From assembly GCA_037576215.1 (NCBI GenBank), contig JBANDB010000014.1:186001-250000 (forward strand): a stretch of DNA of 64,000 nucleotides, given 5' to 3'. Origin of the DNA: Armillaria gallica. Lineage: Eukaryota; Basidiomycota; Agaricomycetes; Agaricales; Physalacriaceae. Below, piece after piece: positions 11,032 through 23,042 of this stretch. Below the pieces are notes generated by a model. The model made no database searches. It had not been told where the DNA came from and saw nothing but the letters and a program-made list of their open reading frames with translations. A program made the translations under genes and the position numbers. Numbering within the stretch: the stretch's first letter is position 1; every line of letters starts with the position of its first letter.

Positions 11032-13821
11032 TCCGTGCTTACTTGGACCTGCTTGTTGCTATCATCCTACTCCGTTGTCCCTATCTTTGGCCGTCGTTCC
11101 TTTCTACGGCTCCGATATGCCTTTGGAAGTCTGCTTACAAACTGTAATCAATCGCGATAGTGTTCCTCTCGGTTTCTGGAACTCTTTTTCGTCAGATTCG
11201 ACTTGGCTCTTGCACATCAATAGCTGTCCCGTCATGGACATCGTCCTCGTAAACTAATGGCAGTGACGACAGGTGAGGAATGCATGAGCACCCAGAACAT
11301 TTATGGATTATTCTTTGCCGTTCTTCAATGATCAGAAGGACGATACTCGGTATTTTACCAATGGACTGTATCTGCAATTAACTGCCGAGGGCATCGTTAA
11401 CGGAGGCTAGCATCACCTTTGTTAAATGGTAACTGACTCCCTCCATTGGACCTGCTTCTATGCTGGCGTTGTCCTATTCCTTTACTATCTCTAGACAAAC
11501 GTATAGCCATCATCCCTTACTGTTGCCCCCGATATGTTTTTAAATCTCTCCTCTTAAAAACTGTAATCGAATCGTGATTAGCTTGTCTTAATCCCACTCC
11601 AATTGTAATATTTACTAGCGCGAATTATAGATACTGCCGTGTAATACTACCTACCTACCTACCTGATCAACGAGGTACCCCGACTGGTTGGAAAACTCTT
11701 CGTAGTTTGCTCTTTTGGGTGGCATTTGAGCCTCCTCGACCTATATGTGTGCCGCAAGATGCTGCATACAGCCCAGAGAGCTTATTTTGGGATGGCTCGC
11801 AGATCACCTCCCGGACTCGGAAGTGTTCATGATCCTGGACCCCTCTACCGTTGGAAGACAAACGTGATGCACCGATGCTCCAGTTGTCAATGCTTGACTG
11901 GGCACTTCGTCGTTTATAGTGCTTGCGCATGCTCCAGTGATCGTCATTTTTCGCATTCTTCTGGTCGTCGTTACCCAAGCTCTGCACTGAGATGCATTTG
12001 ATTCGGGATCGACCCATTCATTCTACTCGTCGGTATCCGACATGCCAATGATTGGTCTTTCTATCAGCAAGTATCACCCGGATTTGCTGTACAGAATGAC
12101 CGCTATCTGGATCTTTAAGGTTCTGGCCGGCTTCCCTAGAGTAGCTGACGCTTGCTCTCGACTGTGCCTACTTTTGTATCTCGGTTCACACTGTAACCGT
12201 GAGGACATGGCCGTATCAGTGAGGCTAGATGCATTTAGTCCCATCATATAGTGCAGTACGGGTATAAAACCTCTGGTTCATTTCCTTCTCAGGGACATTG
12301 TCGTAATATATAGTGGCGATGTTGCTGACCAGAGCAAGGTACTTACTCTCACTCGTCATTGTTGCTTCTCCCGATCTCTAAAACCCTCATCGTCAGACTC
12401 GACTTTCTCCTTAGTCCAGAGACGGACATCAATAGCTGTCCTGTCATAAACGTTGTACTCGTAAATGATGGATGAGACGTTGCTCCGCGATGCTTCTCAG
12501 GTACAAATTATTTTTTTCCCAAGCGTTTCTAATGAAAAAGGATGATACGTAGGTTACTCTTTTATCTTCAGCCACTAATATAATTCCACCAATTCCCTGC
12601 AGCGACGATAAGGATTGCTGAACGATAGCAGTGAAACCTGATCGTGAGCGGCAATCCACAGGTTCACTCGAAGCCACCTCGTAATAATTATGAAACGGAT
12701 TTTTCGTCCATGCGTGAAAGCAGCAGATACAGTACGGTCTGTTGAATGTATAAGCTGCCTTCTATGTGACATACTGATATCAGTAGGGTGGAACGACAGA
12801 ATATAACATGATGAAGAACTCACACGTGTCTCATACAAAGCACCTTTCAGAACGGAATGATGAGCCCTATGTCTCCGCCGCAAGACTTATCAATTTCGCT
12901 GCCAACTGTGATGGCTAAAATGCATGAGCGCATGTTTAGACCTTGCTATGTAGCCCGGGCTGACCGCTGGGCTCAAACTGCTAAATGGAACTTCAAGTTT
13001 AGGGAATCAATCGAGGAGTTTTCCCCCGCGGCTCCGGTGTATCAAAATAACTTTGACTAGACCTGATTCGAAGGCACCTTGCTGAGGGAGGTTTGCATAC
13101 CCATACTTGGAGTAAAAATTGAACGATGGCTCGTTTGGAGCGCTGTCCCCGTACTGCATCAAAATCATGCACACTATTCACAGGACTGGCTCACGTACAC
13201 GCGTGCCAAGCGAGAATGAATGATGCAGGAACGAACTGCTTGCCTGTCTATCACATATGCAAGTTCCAGTATGATAGTTCGTTGGCGAGCGACGAGGGGA
13301 TAAGACGACGTGATATATTCAAGTAGTTCTTTTTTGGTGTGCACAATCTTTCCGATGCATTCCATTTCTATCTCCCACAGCGGTCAGTATTCATACGAGT
13401 CTCCTTGTGGTACCGGTCATAAAGCCTTGTTCCCTGCTATGCTTGGACATTGCGAGCGTAGCAAGTAGAATTGGCCGACATGTGAGGAACCAGTGGTGAG
13501 GTGTGCCAAACAACTACGGTCCACCGTCCCCGATAACTTTTCTTGACCAATTTTTGACGTCGTCCTCGTCGTTTCGTCGCGTCATATCTCTTTCGTTTCT
13601 TCTCGTATCGCTTCGAGACTCGACGCTGTTGTTTTTACGCGTATAAAGAGTGTTTTTGTGGCTTTTCGACAGGTGTAAATAGGCATGTTGTCCAAACGTT
13701 GTCGTCTTTCTGTTTCCTTGCTGTTGCCGGTATTGTCCGCCCTCGGCTTGTTCATTGGGGTTTACCGGAGGTACCGCCTACATCCACAGAACTGTGGGAC
13801 TGCCAGAACACAGCTACTTGA
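11032..13821. other. Gene-poor repeats at the inner edge of inverted arm 1
   Basis: No gene is called. The stretch 11032-11590 is the reverse complement of about 22560-23042, and 12340-12480 matches about 22000-22130. These extend the inverted duplication beyond gene A. At 11633-11664 there is a short sequence ending in ACCT repeats that recurs at 31868-31899. The stretch 12790-13440 is a diverged direct repeat of about 18080-18740. Confidence 0.55.
12790..13440 (+). repeat. Direct repeat D, left copy (about 650 bp)
   Basis: It aligns with 18080-18740 along most of its length with many substitutions and small gaps. Shared landmarks are ATGGCTCGTTTGGAGCGC and CTCCTTGTGGTACCGGT. The two copies flank kinase gene 1. 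I see no tRNA primer site or polypurine tract, so this is not called an LTR. Confidence 0.6.
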
Positions 13822-13992
13822 GCGGCGACTATTTTGGGCGAGTCAAAATAGAATCAAAGTGCGAAATGTTGAATTTTGCCTCAGTCAAAATCCGGGGAAT
13901 TTCCTAATAAGGAAATATTGAAGGATTTGGCCTCGCCCAAAACCGGCATCTCGGATTTGATTCTATTTTGACCATCCACAAATAGTCGCCCC
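13822..13992. mobile_element. Foldback element, MITE-like
   Basis: About 170 bp whose left 70 bases (starting GGCGACTATTTTGGGCGAG) pair with the reverse complement of the right 70 bases (ending CAAATAGTCGCC). Inside the arms GTCAAAATAGAATCAAA is repeated in inverted form. The central loop carries TTTCCTAATAAGGAAA. The element has no coding capacity. No clear target-site duplication was found. Confidence 0.55.
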
Positions 13993-14394
13993 CCAGCTTC
14001 TCTACACCCAAAAGTTTCCAGTCATACATATTGTGCTTGTCTGCGCTCGCATAATGTGGGTACTCCCGCGTAGCTTGGCATCACGTGGTGCGCGGCGTGG
14101 GGAAGGTTACGTTGAGTAGGGCAGTCACGGTTTCCCCGGTCCCGCGTTAATATAAGACAATGGAAACCAACTTTCGTGATTCTTTCTCTCCTCGATCTAG
14201 CAAGGCAACCAGCTCGTACCTTGTATCCCTCCTACTGTACAGACAACACCTTGGATACTCGACCAGCAAGATATTACAAGGTGTCTACCTAACTGGTATC
14301 GTGTAATATGTTCTGATTGACTGCGCTTGCTTGGATCTAGGGGCGATAACATAGGTCCCATAGTGATACTGAGTGCCTACTGGAAGCAACAAGC
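13993..14394 (+). promoter_or_regulatory. Upstream region of kinase gene 1
   Basis: This 400-bp gap contains AATATAAGACAA near 14150 as a possible TATA-type element. The portion 14270-14385 matches the reverse complement of about 54020-54150 upstream of kinase gene 2, including AACTGGTATCGTGTAA and TGGATCTAGGGGCGAT, so the two kinases share promoter ancestry. Confidence 0.45.
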
Positions 14395-17040
14395 ATGATG
14401 CCCACTGACGCATCGCGGTCCATTGCGGAGAACAACAGCCATTCCATTCCCAAGGATGACAGTGTAGAGGGTCAAACGGCGAGCACTCGATCTGCTATCC
14501 CGATCAACGATCATGCGAATGCAGAGGTTGAGAAGATGGAGGCGGACCAATTGTGGGCATCCCACACGAGGGCCAAACTTGGAAAGGAGAAGGAGGCCGA
14601 GAGGGACCAGTCACTGTCGCCTTCGCTACCATCCGTTTCCATAAACCAGGATGTTGGACTACCTCCGACTCTGCCAATAGCTACGAAGCCTGCCTATAAT
14701 GCTTCTTTTCCAAGCCTATTGACAATGACGCGTCCGGGTAGCATAAAACCATTGTGAGTCCCTTCTTCTATTAGGTACTAACGACTCTTTTAATCAAATG
14801 TAGTCCCCATGCATCAATCTCGTCCAACAGATCTTCTCCCTAGTGAGTTAAGATCATATTCATGCATCTTCAGTGACTCACTGTTTCTAGTCGTCGACCT
14901 TCTCTCGAGACGCCTTCGCCCATTCTGTAGTAAGTATTTCCTGTCTTGCTTTCTACATAACTTTTAGTTATCTTCTACTTGCTAGCCGCCAGCCGTCGGT
15001 CAACACATCTTCCTCCTCCTTGAGGTGACTATATCTGTGATTCCACGTTATTCGTGCTCATCTCCATCTTAGGCGTCGATACCCCTTGATGTTTTCCCAT
15101 AACAATCCTAACCACCCTCTGATACCAGAATTTCTGCTACCGCCAAAACCTGTTGATGGATTAGATGCATATCGTCCACGATATAAATCTCTACAGTCTC
15201 TTTCTCATTCCCAAGCGTCGACATATACATACAGTCCGGGTCTGCCACCGATCCTAGCACAAGGTTCAGATCTAATTTTCAAGTTTTCATATCCGCATTA
15301 CCCTGAAAGTGACCAACCGACCTGGAAACACTGGGAGGATGAAAAATATTACGCAGAGCACAGTGACGATAGATCAGAGAGCCTTTCACGCGAACAATAC
15401 TTGAAAAGAAGAGAGGGAGAAGCACAACAGGCAATGCTTAGTAACAGAAGGGATGAAGAAGAGTCTAGGATAGAAGAGAAATCCATCAAGGACGAGGCGG
15501 AAGATTCAAGACGCAGTCAATGGTGGCGGGGGCAAGAAGAGTACCCACGGGCACAGCAGAAATGCCTCGAGCGGCGTCCAACTCTGAACAACTGGACTCA
15601 GATCAACCTCAATGACGAAGAAACTGATGTACGCACTCAGATTCAGAGTCTACTTCGTGACGTCGCGCGTCCTTGGAGGACCGTGGACTTGCTATCACCG
15701 TCGGCGGAAGTAGTAGTTATGGATGTTCTACAGCAGGTATGTTTTCCATAGAGCTTTTTGCAACAATAGAGGATCTAATGATGCGTCAGGAGTTGGATGA
15801 TGCGTCTTGTCCCGATGAGTATCGTACTGTCTGCATGAAATGCCTTCAGACATTGAGCAAGGCCCGGAACATTGTTCCCTCTTCTTTCTCTTGTCGAGAC
15901 GTGATTAGGGAAGGGGAAAATCCCATCTGGGGTGGTGGATTTTCAGTGAGCGACCAGTCTGCTCTTTGGGATTTTGTTCTATGAGCCTTATGTACTGCGT
16001 TATTGACAGGATATTTGGAAAGGGCGTCTTCATAATACTCAAGTCTGCTTGAAGGTCCTTCGGATTTTTATCTCTGGAGAAGATCGGGTGAAGGTAATCA
16101 GAGTGAGTCGTGCACCGGCAAAGTCAAACTACATCCAGTGACCTGTTGCAGGACTTTTGCCGGGAAGCTCTCGTGTGGAGACAACTTCGACATCCCAATG
16201 TCCTTCCTTTCTTGGGAGTTAGCGAAGACCTTTTCGCCCCTAGCTACTGCATAATATCTCCCTGGATGGTCAATGGAAACATCGTGGCTTACCTCCAAGC
16301 ACATCCTGATCACGATCGACTTACATCGGTACGCTAAATCGATTCTTTACATCATGCGAGAAACGAAGTCATCTTTCTTAGCTGGTTCAGGTTGCTGATG
16401 CCATGAGGTATTTACACAATCTTGATCCTCCAATAGTACATGCGGACATTCGTGGGGTGTGTTCACTGTGTGCATCTTTGTCATGCTCTAACATAGTTTG
16501 GACTTAGGCAAATATTCTTGTCGCGGATGATCGACGCTGCTGTCTGGCGGATTTCGGGCTCTCTTTGATTACAGAATCACAGAACCTCAGCACTACTTCT
16601 GGGATGAGGAGAGGAAGCCTCCGCTGGCTAGCCCCAGAGTACATACTTCCGGGATCACTCGATCAATCCTGCATCGCTGCTAGGGATAGCTATGCTTACG
16701 GATGCACTGTCATCGAGGTAGGGCTAACAGTGCCTTTTCCATCATCTCAATCTCATGGTATTTAATGGAGGTTTTTACTGGAAAACCACCTTTCAGTGAT
16801 ATCCGAAATGACCGTATTTTTATGACCGAAGTTATTGCCAGAAGAAGTCACCCCCCGCTGAAACTGCCCGAAGACGTTTTTCCTTACGATGGATTGCCGT
16901 CACTCGTCGCAGAGTGTCTCAGAACTTCACCGGGTGAAAGACCAGATGCCAGAAGAATTTCACGAAGGATACGATCGGTTACTAATTCACCGACACCGGT
17001 ACCAATATCATTGGCAATACCCATACCATCGAAGACGTAG
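14395..17040 (+). CDS. TKL-type serine/threonine protein kinase 1, eleven exons
   Basis: I model exons 14395-14753, 14804-14842, 14891-14929, 14986-15024, 15073-15736, 15790-15945, 16010-16093, 16152-16328, 16391-16456, 16508-16717 and 16771-17040. The sum is 2103 nt, or 700 residues, all in frame. The N-terminal half is low-complexity and charged. The kinase domain follows: glycine loop GGGFSDIWKG, ATP-binding Lys in VCLKVLRIF, a catalytic loop reading HADIRGANIL (HAD instead of HRD, Asp kept), CLADFGLS as DFG, WLAPEY as APE, and RPDAR near the end. The active-site residues needed for catalysis are present. Exons 2-4 are each exactly 39 nt. It is paralogous to kinase 2, but the N-terminus is unrelated until WTQINLNDE. 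Confidence 0.82.
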
Positions 17041-19428
17041 ATGGCTGAGCTGAAGGACATATAGAGCAGCTGTTAACAGTCAATATTGAACGACAGAATA
17101 CCGAGTCTAGAATGTATGAACAACGTCTCAAATTTTACGAAAAGTTATACGCTTGGCTTTGCAGGACACCGTAAGGTTCTGACGACCCGAGATTGGGTAT
17201 GACCTCGACATCCGCACGTATCTTTTCCTTCTCCTAACGGAAAATTTCCGCACACTTGGCAGCACCTGAAATAAGTGTAGATGACACGGCAAGGAGTCTC
17301 GTGTATAGTACGAAGATAAGAAGGGTCCACCAGTTGATGGGCATCGATCAACTAGGGCAGGCGGTTATTCTAGTTACGTTTCAGTAATACTCTTTATCTT
17401 GTTGACCATCCTGATGAACTCGTGATTAGTATCACCGAAATGAAAAACTCGTTGTGCGTAGCAAGCCTTACAGCCAGGCGATCAAACCACAGACATTGGG
17501 CCGATGGGAAGGTGCTCTCTAATCGATGGGACCCAGTACTGTCAAGTTTTGCCATCGAAACCAAAGATGCACTATCTGTTCTAATAAACGGGCTGTGAGC
17601 GACAGATTGAAATTCTAGGAAATTCATACTGAGCCTGAGTCGGTAAGGATGCGTGTACACTTTGTAGTCTACTTGCTCGTTTGCGCAGTGGTGAAAGGAT
17701 GTGTCTGCTTGCTCTTCTCCGACAGTCGGCCCGGATGGCCGTATGTTCGTACACACGATGCAACATCCACTGTAGCATCCGGATTCTAACACCGCACTCC
17801 GGGATGTCTCGTAGTGCTTTTGGTGCGATGAGATTGATGGAAGCACTTCACCAACACATTTTGGGCGAATTGTTCGTGGAGTTCTCATCGGTTGACATAG
17901 TGTTGCTCATACTTCAACTTGCTACGCGCCAACACTTCTAACACCTGCTAAATAAGATATCAGGACCGAGGAGCATGATCGATCATACCAGGAAGCTCAC
18001 GAATTCTGTTACACTTTCCTCGTCCTCCGGTAATCACCCTGTGCCCGGATATCACTGTAAAAACACAAACGTTCCGACCCTTCCATCGAACCGTAATTTT
18101 ATGTGACACATTAAAACATAAAACTCGTTCAAGGACTCACACAGGTCCCATACAGAGCGCTGTTCAGAATAGAACGATAAGTATCGCCGTGTCTCCGCCG
18201 TCTCATCAAAATCACTGCCAGCTGTCATGGCTAAATCGTGTGGGCTCGTGTTGAGACCCCTGCTATGCTATGTAGGGTCCAAACTGCTAAATGGAACTTT
18301 AGGGAATTAAATCGATAGCTCACCACAAGCTTCCCCGTGGCTCCGGTGTATTAAAGTGGCTCTTGATTCGAATGGACCTTGCTGAGAGAGGTTTGCGCAC
18401 CCATACTTGGAGTAGAAATCGAACGATGGCTCGTTTGGAGCGCCGTGTCTCCGTACTGTATCAAGATCATGCGCGCTATTTGTAGAACTTGCTCATGTAC
18501 ATGCGTGCCAAGCGAGAATCAATGATACAGGAACGAATAGCTCGCATATGCAAGCTTTAGTATGACATTTCGTTGGCGAGCTACGAGGATATAAGAAGAC
18601 GTGAGATGGAGTAGTTCATTTTCGATGCGCACAAACTTTGAGATGCATTGCTTTTCTTTCTTCCATGACAGCCAGAATCGATACGAAGCTCCTTGTGGTA
18701 CCGGTGAACATGGACCACGAAGCCGTGTTTTCTGCCATGACGTCTGCGGAGAAATTATGAACACCGGCGCTTGTGGGAGATGCTACGCGGCCAAGTTGCG
18801 CCATATCAAGGTCGACCATTCTTCTTTGGAGCGCTGTGTCTCCGTCGCATCATCAGAATCAGAATAAGCACACGCCGGGGTAATACCCAGATTTCGTCCC
18901 CCGTAATGGCGTACAGTGAACAACGGGGTTGAATTTGGTCGGAAGAAAAGGTTTTCCGTCCGAGGGCATGTTAGAGAAAGTAGAATTCGAGGCTCTGTTT
19001 TATGTACATGTCTAGAGTCGAGCTGTGCATCCCCCCTCGTGGAATGATCCCTGCGATAGCCGGGAGCTTTCGTAAGTATGAGGTGCTCGGTGGAAGCTAA
19101 GCGAGGCTCGGTAGCGTATGGCCGGGGCCTGAAGAATGTACTGGTAATTGACCGGTAGTGTTATTATGCCTGAATGAAATTTAACAAAATTGCGTGTAGA
19201 ATAAATGGAGACTTGCAGGATGAGGAAGACTGTTGATGACTGTTGACTACATCAGTAGCAGAAATTCAAAGTCCGCTGATCCAGCTTTCCAGTCTGCCAA
19301 CCCTTCGACCCTTACCTCCTCTCCTTTTCTTCAAAAGGTCAGCCGCACGAGCCCCTTCCGCCAGCCTCACCTCATCCTCGTTTCCAGCTTCCTTTCCTTG
19401 TAATCCAGTTAAAATCACCCTTATCAAC
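17041..19428. other. Gene-poor stretch with the right copy of direct repeat D
   Basis: No gene is called. A minus-strand frame of 164 codons (17888-17394) has no recognisable domain and no neighbour support. The segment 18080-18740 is the right copy of repeat D. The part 18880-19240 is unremarkable. Confidence 0.4.
18080..18740 (+). repeat. Direct repeat D, right copy
   Basis: It aligns with 12790-13440 in the same orientation; both include ATGGCTCGTTTGGAGCGC and CTCCTTGTGGTACCGGT. The two copies are about 5.3 kb apart with kinase 1 between them. Confidence 0.6.
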
Positions 19429-19832
19429 ATGAATGCGCGGCCTCACAAAGTGCGCCTCGTTGACTTGGTTTTTGGAACGTTGGCTAACGGAAATTACTAG
19501 CAATCAATGTCCGAGCTGAAGCTTCGACGGTTAACTGAGCATAACCAGCGACTGCGGGAGGACCTTGCGAGGCCCAGGGTGCGAGTGAGTGAAGCAAGCG
19601 CGAGGTACGGGCTAGATGTCTCCTTTCTGTGCAGCGGTGACAACTTTGCCGATTTTGCTAGCTTGATACGTTACTGCAAAACGACGAAAGACCATCTCGT
19701 ATGTCAATTGCCTTGTTACTTCTCGCTGACAAGCTCACGTTGCTGCAGGTGCCTTCAGTGTGGGGACCAGTCGGAAAGGGAGAGGATCCGTACGCACCGC
19801 CAGCACAGGGCTGCAGTTGCGTCGTTATGTGA
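19429..19832 (+). CDS. Heterotrimeric G-protein gamma subunit, copy A (CaaX CVVM)
   Basis: Four exons encode 81 residues: MNARPHK, then [16 protein letters not shown]... to SEASAS, then [12 protein letters not shown], then [15 protein letters not shown] and the C-terminus. Splice donors are GTGCGC, GTACGG and GTATGT. The protein ends GCSCVVM, a CaaX box for farnesylation, with a Cys two residues before it as a possible palmitoylation site. G-gamma binds G-beta through its helix and anchors the dimer to the plasma membrane; in basidiomycetes it serves pheromone and nutrient signalling. A second gene in the same orientation starts 668 bp downstream. Confidence 0.9.
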
Positions 19833-20499
19833 TTGCTCTCTACTGTTCCTGTTTTTCTACTCGGATTTTTCATCACTCATGGAGGAGTCGTTCGGAATTT
19901 GTACCAAGGCAGACATGATATTCGGATTGCCCCTCACCAAGCCAACCTTCACACTCGTTTACTCCTCGCCCCTCACCAACAGGATACCCGCCCACCGATC
20001 CTGTTCAGTTGGCATCCAATCACCATCAATATCCAGTTTTCACCTCTACATTATTTTTTCTTTGCTGCTGCTTTCTTATCATCACCATTCGGTATATCAT
20101 CAGGTCGTTGCTTTACTATAAATTTATTGGTCATCGACTCGCTTCGCTTGTCCCGTCACTGTTGCCCGAATCCTATGTTAGATATAAGTAGACTGTCTAT
20201 AGCCAGCGTGGAACGCGAATCATAAATACGGGCGGACAAGCCAAAGTTCGCAAAAAGGCAAAGGTGTGATTTGCGAGTGCTGATAAATACCCGCAGTGAT
20301 GCCGAGTATATATGTATCTTTACCTGTGACAGCCAACCAGCCAACCTTGTAGCCAAAGGATACCGTCGCTCACGGTTATCCTTTGCCTCATAATAGCCCA
20401 GCCTGAGTGAGCTGGCCCTTGTACCGTAACTACCGCCGCTTAGCTCACCGTTTTTGCCAAGATCGTGAATACGGCTACCGTCAGCCCCGATCGCCCCCT
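19833..20499. other. Spacer between the two G-gamma genes
   Basis: No gene is called. It contains the 3' flank of copy A and a pyrimidine-rich 5' region of copy B. The copy B frame is open upstream to 20407, but homology with copy A places the start at 20500. Confidence 0.4.
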
Positions 20500-20844
20500 A
20501 TGAGCACCCGCACAGGAGGCCGCCAGGCCATGTCCGAGCTCAAGCTCCGTCGGCTGCTCGAACATAATCAGCGGCTCAGAGAGGACCTGGCCCGGCCGCG
20601 AGTGAGGGTCAGCGAGGCCAGTGCCAGGTATGTCTTCCCCCCTTCCTTACCGTTGTTGTCTCACCGGCGCTCAGTCTTATACGGTACTGCAAAACAACAA
20701 AAGACCACCTCGTACGTCTCATGTCAATTATCCTTGGCTCCTGCTCACAGAAAATAGGTCCCCTCAGTGTGGGGCCCGGTTGGGCGGGCGGAGGATCCCT
20801 ATGGACAACAACGAACTGATTGCCAGTGTTGTTCCTTGCAGTAG
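20500..20844 (+). CDS. Heterotrimeric G-protein gamma subunit, copy B (CaaX CSLQ)
   Basis: Three exons encode 83 residues. Exon 1 gives [20 protein letters not shown] and continues to SEASA. A split codon leads to [13 protein letters not shown], and the final exon is [17 protein letters not shown]... ending CQCCSLQ. The terminal CSLQ is a CaaX box whose Gln favours farnesylation; the adjacent Cys could be palmitoylated. It lacks the first intron found in copy A and has a different N-terminus. The core from MSELKLRRL to VPSVWGPVG is nearly identical to copy A. Which copy is the ancestral single-copy gene cannot be decided here. Confidence 0.9.
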
Positions 20845-23042
20845 TTTCTCTCTCTATCCTTGCTTTTGGTTATCTGCGGATTCTTGTTGTGTGTATGTAC
20901 GCTATGTATTGCTTGTATCATCCTCGTCTCTATTATCATCGCATTCAGGCCCCGCCACCTTATTATTGTTCCCGAACGGATGGTACCTTGATCTGGATAG
21001 CGTGATAAGCAATGGTGCTGGGCGTTCATCCTCCTCGCCCCTGCTAGGAACAGCACGAGTGATCGAAGCCGATATGTACCTTGCCAATCATCGAAGGAGC
21101 CAACCTGAAAAGAGCAGGTCGGATACTTGTCTGAGTTCCGGGGGCGTCGTAGTTCTATCACCGCACGCAAGTAATATGTTTCAGATTTGGACCTACAGTA
21201 CTGGTCAAGTCAATTTCCAGAGAACTTCAGCATTCGCCCCGGTGCTCGACGCATGCTCAGCGTTCAACGTTCAACGTCAGCGATATCAACCATCAGCGGA
21301 TGGAGCTAGTCACCGGTTGAAACAGGTGATGACAGCTACCGTTGCTCTTCAAACGGCAGATATCAATCAAAGACACCGAGTATCGACTCACTTCGACCTT
21401 CTGACTATCGAGTAACGGCAGCTTACATGTCCGCACACCGTACCTGTTGTTTTCTAACAAAGCGCTTGGAGGAAAAATCTGTTCCACATTCACTGCTAGG
21501 ACCAATACATTTTCCGATCGGAAAAACGAGGCCTCATTTCTAATCTTGAAAACGAGTTCAGAAAAACAAGCTGAACGGCGGGATCTTTTACGTACCCTTA
21601 TGAGGTTGGGAAAAGAGCCCGAAAGACGGAATGGAAAAGGCGGTTCCCGCGGTAAGAACCGTTGTTCATTCACAGGAAGGAAGGAAGTTTTATTAGAAAA
21701 GCAGTTGTTTTTGGCATGCGAAAGGAGTACTAAATAGATCAAGTTTATTTCATTCTTGCGGCAGGCAAAGGAAAACTCACTCAGTATACCTTGTTCCGTC
21801 CATTACAACGTGACTTCCGAAGTAGAATGTCCAAGTGGTACTGCTGCTCATGATCAGATTTTACTCCTGTGCTTCGGCAATCCTTGGTGAAGTTATATTA
21901 GTAGCTGAAGACATTTTTTGTTAGGAACACCTGGAAAGAACATTATCTGCACATGAGAAAGCATTGCGGAGTAACAGACTGACCAGGCGGGTATGTAGAT
22001 TCTCGTCCCATCCATCATTTATGAGTACAACGTTCATGACAGGACATCAACTTATTGATGTCCGTCTCAGGACTAAGGGGAAAGTCGAATCTGACAACAG
22101 AGTTCTAGAAACCGGGAGAAGCAGCAATGACGCACGAGGGTACCTTGTCCAGGTCGATGTTCCTGAGAAGGAAACAAACCAAGGGTTTATGTGTACTACG
22201 CTATATGACGGGACCTAACACATTCGGCCTCGCTCATACAGCCATGTCCCCACGAGGTGCAGCTGGCACAGACAATGTGGAAACGAGATATGAAAAGTAA
22301 GCACAGGCGAGAGCAAGCGTGGGGGAGGCCGGTCGGAACCTTAAAAACCCAAGATAGCGGTCATCCAAGAGGCACACTTACAGTCTAAGCAGCAAAGATA
22401 AGTGATACTTGCCGACAAAAAGACCCGACGAATAGAATGAACTGAGTACAGGTCGTGGCAGCCCAGAGCTTGGGGCTGCAGAAGCACAGTAAAAGATGAA
22501 GTACCAGCCGAGTATTGACAACCGGAGCATCGCCGCATCAAATTCGTTTGTTAATCATAGAGGGGTCAAAGACCGCGAGTTTCAAAAGCATACCGGAGCT
22601 AAACAGTTCTCTAGACAAAAGAATAGGGCAAGGTCAGTATAGAAGCAGGTCCAATGGAGGGAGCCAGTCACCGGTTGACACAGGCGATGCTAGGTTGACA
22701 TTGTTCTCCACAGTTAACGGCAGATGCATTCCATTGATAAAACACCGAGTATCGTCCTTCTGACCATAATCCGTGTTCCAGCTGCCCATACATTCCTCAC
22801 CTGCAGTCATTTCCATCATTTGCGAGGACGACGTCCATGACGGGACAGCTATTGATGTGCTTGATGTGCAGTCGAATCTGACGAAAAAGGGTCCCAGAAA
22901 CCGTAAGAAGCACTGGCGCGATTCGATTACAGTTTGTAAGCATAATTTCAAAAGCATATCGGAGTCGTAGAAAGGAACGACGGCCAAAGCCAGAGACAAA
23001 GGAGTAGGATGATAGCAAGAAGCAAGTCCAGGTAAGCGCGGA
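20845..23042. other. Gene-poor inner edge of inverted arm 2
   Basis: No gene is called. About 22560-23042 pairs with 11032-11590, and about 22000-22130 pairs with 12340-12480, both in inverted orientation. A shorter diverged copy of part of this (GTCACCGGTTGA with CACCGAGTATCG) lies at 21290-21390. A frame at 21447-21737 has charged composition but no recognised domain. Confidence 0.5.

Noticed and set aside
17394..17888. 164-codon minus-strand frame
   Set aside because: No recognised domain and no second copy; might be a decayed gene, but I cannot support it.
12790..18740. LTR retrotransposon formed by the repeat D pair
   Set aside because: The interior holds a kinase and no reverse transcriptase, integrase or primer-binding site; the repeat ends are not TG..CA as far as I can see.
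20407..20499. Upstream in-frame extension of G-gamma copy B
   Set aside because: Homology to copy A and typical family length place the start at the later ATG (20500).
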